Shown one piece after another: positions 58,736-64,000 of a stretch of 64,000 bases of DNA; position 1 is the stretch's first letter; every line of letters begins with the position of its first letter. The position numbers and the translations under genes are program-made. Location of the stretch: NCBI GenBank assembly GCA_006937955.1, contig SSNP01000013.1:6750957-6814956 (forward strand), read 5' to 3'. The stretch comes from Pachypanchax playfairii (taxonomy: Eukaryota; Chordata; Actinopteri; Cyprinodontiformes; Aplocheilidae). The notes under the pieces are model-generated. The model did not search any database and was not told where the DNA came from. It saw only the letters and a list, made by a program, of their open reading frames with translations.

Positions 58736-60343
58736 CACAAAAAAACATGACATCCTACATTGGTGTTAGCTCAGGTCTTGTGACCTTACAACGACTTTGT
58801 TGTTGCTCTTAAATAAACATGCCAGTGCCAAAAAGGACACCTTGTGTATATGATACTCCTCAAGCTTTAGCAAATTTTCACTTTTGTAATGAGAATACAG
58901 CAAGCAGTGTAATACAACCACACGTAGTAGAACCAAGGTGTAAAGTTATTCATGCTATATTTTCTCCTTTTTTTTCATACTGGAAATACAATATTGGTTT
59001 GAAACATCATAAAGGGGTGAAGCTCTAATAGGGTTGTTCAGAAAGAAATCCAATGCCCTAAATGCATCACATGGCTAAAATTGGAATTTTTTTTTTTAAG
59101 AGAAATTATTGCAGTGTTCTTTTCAACCACAGCATCCTTTCTAATCTTGTATTGCATCACTTTATGAGTTTCCTGTCTCCATTTACATTTAACCTCTGGC
59201 TTGTCTTCTCTGTCTTTTGCTTTGTTTTGCTATATTTTATTTAACCTTGAGCCTCTTGTTTCAAGTTACTTGTCAGCATACTTTTATCTAAAATCTCATA
59301 ATGGCTCTATAAAGCACTGCTATAAAAACGTGTATGCAAGACCGTAGATAAGGTAAGAAGCTAAGGTGTTCTTTATCAACCTGGATTTTGTGATCTTGAG
59401 TCACATGGTTGGATGGATAAAAATGATTCCTCTTGTGGATATCATAGTGTAAATTTATTAAGTGTTGAACACTGAATAAAGATGTTTTCTTCATTTCTTT
59501 CTATCCAAAGGATAGTATGAAACTCCAGTAAAAGGAGTAAACGATGGATATAAATCCAAGTAATTTCTCCATATACTTTTTTATCATGTATTTATTTAAT
59601 CTGAATAACATTTGATAAAGTTCTGCAGCTAAATGTGTTGATCAGTAGGACTCATGAATGTCTGGAAAGATGGTGTGCAAAATTGGCCCATGACCGCCAA
59701 TTTATTTAATTTTCTGTGACACAACAACAAAAAGGGCCTACATAGACACAAAGGCACATCAGTGTCTTGTCACAAAGACGAGTCGGAACAGTTATTTTTA
59801 AAGCTCTAGTTAACACAAAACAGGTGTAGCTAATCTTCTTCTAACATTGGGTCTACTTTTATATTGATGCAATGATCAATATGTCTGTTGTTGATGCTTT
59901 TTGTAGAAAACATTGTTGCAGGAGCTTTTGTATTTATTTCTCATCAACAAAGTGAAGTGGAGAAACACGTGGCCAATGTTTAATGTCAGTTTAAAGCCAT
60001 AACAATAACTTCTTTGTCCCTGAGAGGAAGATGTGAGTAGTACAGTTGTTCACAGTATTATGTGACCAGGTCAGAATATGTTTAAAATGTTCCACGCTTT
60101 ACACTCTAGCAGTTGTTTCTTTTCATAGAATGAGCCGTGCTGCATGTGGGTAATGTTTCAGCAACTGTGTGTTTGACAGTGACAAAGCAAAGTAATACTC
60201 TAATACTACTTAGTACTTTAATTCACTTTTAAAAAGAAACAAAATGCTACAAGCAAAGACTGAAGACCAATAGATAAGTCTCCTATAAACAGATTAACAC
60301 TGGCTGATTTTTTTTTTTCTTTTTTGAAAGAATTACGTTTAGT
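58736..60343. other. Intronic non-coding DNA
   Basis: No gene or classified repeat recognised. Confidence 0.4.
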
Positions 60344-60646
60344 GGGGGACTGCAGAAGCACATTTGTTAGCGCTGTGGTCTTGCAGGGAGATGGTCCTTA
60401 GTGGAGTTTGCATGTTCTCCCTGTGCATGTGTGGGTTTTCTCCAGGGAGCAAAAATATGCGTGAAAGTTTATTTGGCAACTCTAAATTGGCCCAAGGTGT
60501 AAATGGGCCTGATGATTGTCCATCTACTGTAGATTTGGCCCTGTGATGGACTGGCAATCAGTCCAGGTAGAACCTCGCCTCTTGCCCAGTGTCTGCTGGA
60601 GATAGACTTAGCAGGTTAAATCAGGTACAGAAAATGACTGACTGAC
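60344..60646 (+). repeat. DANA/V-SINE-type SINE copy
   Basis: Seen: GTTAGCGCTGTGGTCTTGCA, AGTGGAGTTTGCATGTTCTC, GTGTGGGTTTTCTCCAGGGA, CAACTCTAAATTGGCCCAAG, GATGGACTGGCAATCAGTCC, GCCTCTTGCCCAGTGTCTGC, ending AATGACTGACTGA. This is the best-preserved body of the family in the window, with a weaker head. Same strand as the other copies. Confidence 0.88.
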
Positions 60647-61725
60647 ATTTAGTAGCGGAGGCTAGGAATTTATCTCAGTCCAACTCAAATGTATTTAAAG
60701 TTCACTTTGAATCATGTACTCTACACCAGGAAAAAGGTATGGGAAAGAACCACTCTCTAGAAGAGTGAAGAGTATGTTACATAATGCCATTACACTGCTA
60801 CAACTTTAGGTAACTTTTTTCCAGCAATATAGGATTGACCTTTTAGTGTACAATGGAACTTCAAGGCATTTCTAAATTAAAGCTGGAATGTGACAGTATT
60901 TTAGATAACGAAAAAATGACATACTGAAAAGATTTTTCCCTGCAAAATCTTTTTTTCACAGCACTAAGAAATAAGTCACAAAACTTGTTTTTTCCTTTAG
61001 TCAAGTCATTTGCATTGTTGCTATCAAGTTGTCGTAAGTAATGCGCTGCTGAAACGGGCTGACTTTGTATACAGTTAAAAACTACTGAGTCAACAATTTT
61101 ACCACATGACTGAATTTCAAACAAGTTCACTACAAAAGATGTATCAGCCAGCATTTATGTAAAACATTCCACCCATTAAACTACTGCTGGAGACAAATTA
61201 GTGCATGAATCTGCACACTTTGTTTGGATCAGTTCAGGACAGCAAAGAGTTGAAGCATGCATTTTCATAAAAATGTTTGAGCATTCATCACATGCTGAAA
61301 CATTGTCGCTAAAAGTTGTTTTTATAAAATAGTCCTCATTTGATTCATTATAACAACTCCTTAAAGGAAGAAAATATGACTTTATATTCTAAACATTGAC
61401 TGGTAGGACCTGTGTGTGTGGATTTGGTTTTAAAATGAGGCATTGAGGATGTATATTTGAAATATAACATTTCAGCGCAGACTTTGTGCACACTGCATGG
61501 GAGATACTCAAAGCAAATATTTCTCAGACCTCCCAGCCGTGAGTCGGTTATACCGAGTGCTGATGCTGAAACCGGAAACCTGCATCAAAACAGTTGGACA
61601 TATGTGCTTAAGACAGCCTTTGAGAACAATAGTGTGCAGTGCATTATGTATATTTACAGTTGAATCAGATTTTTTTTCTGTGTCCAGGAATTTAAAATAG
61701 TAAAGGGAGTTGCTGCACATCCAAG

Positions 61726-61765
<40 letters not shown>

Positions 61766-63823
61766 AATATGAATGCTGGAAGAGGTTATTGCTTTTAGAA
61801 TAAAGTGTGAAGGAGAAATTTGCACTTTGCTAAAGCTGTAAGGAATATATATTTTCTGTCTGCCACTATCTCTCCTTCGTGTGTTTGAAATTATTATTCC
61901 ACTTCAAGGGGAAGAGCGGCTGTTTTGCCTTGAAATCCATTGGCAAGTGTGTGCAGAGGCCTAGAGAGGGAAAATGAATACAAATGGGCACAAAAGTTTA
62001 AGAAGATGAAAAAAGGTTACTGAAATTGTATTTCTTTATTGAAAGGATCATTGCTGTGCTGTAACGTTAAATAGAACTGAAATAAAAGTCTTCATTTGAA
62101 GCACTTAACCAACACCAGTCACTGTGACTACACCTAACATGAGCTCAATGAGAGAGGGATAGTAAGAGATGAATACATGTTTAAGTACCAGCTCTCAAAC
62201 TAACTTAATTTTTTTTTCCAAAAGGATCCTCAGAAGAGATATCGCCATAGAACCAAGTTGATAAGAAGCATTTAGCATTATGATAAAGATTTTGCTATAT
62301 AAATATTGATGGCAGCACATGCCTTTTGTGCACTTTTTGTTATATATACTTCTTGTGAGCTGAGACTTTATCCGACAAAAATTCCCATTTATTCAGCTCT
62401 AAAAATAATCGAATAGTTTACTGAAATGACTTGTCATTAGTCAAACCTAAAGCAAAGCTTCATACGGAGCAGTTTTTGTTTCACAGCCTGAAGTATATTT
62501 TTAGACTTTATTATGATACTACAACTTAAACTTTATTTTTTTATCTTAATTTTTCTGCCTGCAATGGAAATTTACAGGGCACATTAGGACTTCATATATT
62601 TGATCTAAAGAAACACTTTTAAGTGCTTGTTTTGTATAACACTGTAACATATCTGCTAAAGCCAACCTCCATGTTGTGCCTTTAATTTTAATAGGCTTTC
62701 TACCCATTTTTAGTTGAAAGAAAATGCAGTAAAACCATTAGGAGAGATGCTTATGCATGATATTTGGTTTAATTTTATGAAAATACTGCCAAGAAACACA
62801 AGATGGTATTAATTTGTGTTGAGGTCATTACCTTGCCCCAGTCCCTAAATTCATTTGAAGATTCAGTGTATGCATTGTATTTATGAATGCATCTTTTGTT
62901 GTTTAAAAACCCTTTTGAAGGAAACATTACCATGTTCTCTCTGCATGAAAATATCATCCAATAAAGTTTAATGGCCTCCATAAAATGCCCCACAAAAAAA
63001 AAATCCTGCCATTTGTAGAAAATAGAGCACTCGTAGACATCCTATTACTTTAAAACCCTGTTTGCTCTTCTGGCAATTACTGACCTCCACATGCATGCAC
63101 AATGTTTTTTTTTTTTTTTTTTACATATTTTGCTAATGTCTTTGCCCATACACGAACAGACACCCTCATGTTGATTTGAGGTGAAATGCAACATTGCTTT
63201 TAAATACCCCTTTTCAGCTATAAACATAAACTCTTCACCTGAGTTCATTAATTCTGGCATGGTACCAGTAAGGTGCCTACAAATAAAATAACCTTATGTA
63301 ATAGTTACAGAAAGGTCTTCACATTTTCCCTTTTTTATTGATAATAAGTTTGCTGGACCAGCAACTTTAACTACACTTTTTTATGCCATATAAGTTACAA
63401 AGTAGCAGTTTAAAGGCTGAATGTTGGACCCAGTGTAAGTCAAGTGTGTGTGAGTAACTTTGCTAACCTCCCTGTGGGAGTGTGAGCTTGGCAGCTTCAG
63501 AGAGTGGGTCCTTGTCTCCTCTGTGGTTGTAACCAGGCATGAGACATTGGCCCTGACTGTTCCCTGCCTTTAGTCATGGTCACCAGCAGTTAAGTGACCA
63601 ATTCCACTGCCTTGCTTAGGGGTCAGTTCACAACACAACAAACCTATCTGACATGTTCTTGAACAAGGTCCAAATACACACTTTGCCATACCCGTCTTTT
63701 CTGAAGGCAAGGTTGTGTGAACTTGTTTGAGTTCTTGTTTGCTTTTTGTGACTCTGCTAATGTACAAATTAAAGAGACATGAGAACTATGTAGAAACTGA
63801 ACCTCTCAAAGGAACTTCTAAGC
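60647..63823. other. Intronic non-coding DNA
   Basis: No gene recognised. A (TG)n(TA)n microsatellite at 61728-61764 and a T20 run at about 63104-63122. Confidence 0.4.
61728..61764. repeat. (TG)n(TA)n compound microsatellite
   Basis: Seen: about 14 perfect TG units followed by about four TA units; likely polymorphic. Confidence 0.92.
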
Positions 63824-64000
63824 CAGTGGTATCCAATTTTGATCTTCGCGGGCCACCATCCTGCATGGTTTAGTTGTTTCCCTGCTCCAATACATCAGAT
63901 TCAGGGGTTGAATTAGCTGCTCACTATGTCCTATGTCTACAGAAGCTCAACCAGGTGCATTGAAGAAAATCATCTAAAACATGCAGGATAGAGGCTCTAA
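63824..64000. mobile_element. hAT-type MITE, cut by the window end
   Basis: Seen: CAGTGGTATCCAATTTTGAT left end, CATCCTGCATGGTTTAGTTG, TTTCCCTGCTCCAATACATC, then the inverse half AAAACATGCAGGATAGAGGC. Same family as 40311-40522. The right terminus lies just outside. Confidence 0.8.

Noticed and set aside
1..64000. CRISPR array, prokaryotic operon or phage-type system
   Set aside because: No regularly spaced direct repeats and no bacterial-type genes; introns, SINEs and splice sites show vertebrate DNA.

Overview
The window looks like a piece of a teleost fish genome: AT-rich, almost entirely non-coding, full of degraded Tc1/mariner, hAT and PIF/Harbinger DNA transposons and of tRNA-headed SINEs of the DANA/V-SINE type. 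It carries one recognisable protein-coding gene, brinp1 (BMP/retinoic-acid-inducible neural-specific protein 1, a MACPF-family protein), on the + strand. Only the first two coding exons are inside. Coding exon A (24058-24325, ATG at 24108) gives the signal peptide and the conserved N-terminal block. Coding exon B (55559-55749) gives the start of the MACPF domain and ends inside the MACPF signature. The phases match exactly (AG + G rebuilds Arg73). The rest of the gene lies beyond the right edge, and a non-coding first exon, if present as in mammals, lies beyond the left edge or is not recognisable.

Layout. 1-24057 is intron 1 or upstream DNA, with candidate regulatory blocks (about 6.0-6.3, 7.6-7.9 and 14.4-14.6 kb), two Tc1 remnants (11.06-11.9 and 18.9-19.4 kb), a pogo/Tigger-like MITE (18318-18752) and three SINEs. 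24326-55558 is a 31-kb intron holding a LINE/SINE tail, a SINE, Tc1- and hAT-type MITEs, Harbinger-like elements, and a striking nested composite at 45.3-48.7 kb: a Tc1 transposon split by a 1.6-kb insertion (itself holding a Harbinger element) and by a LINE 3' end. 55750-64000 is the start of the next intron, with a dense transposon cluster at 56.6-57.7 kb, a Tc1 transposase fragment, another SINE and a hAT MITE cut by the window edge.

The most useful non-obvious signals are: two overlapping short upstream ORFs in the brinp1 leader (ATGA stop-start overlap); a strong donor-like site 19 nt inside coding exon B; an inverted pair of one ~550-bp repeat family on either side of exon B; several elements datable by perfect target-site duplications; and a perfect 20-bp hairpin at 34959-35012. 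I saw no second gene, no RNA gene I would defend, no CRISPR array and no convincing novel biological system. Conserved-element calls and repeat-family names come from reading alone and are graded accordingly.
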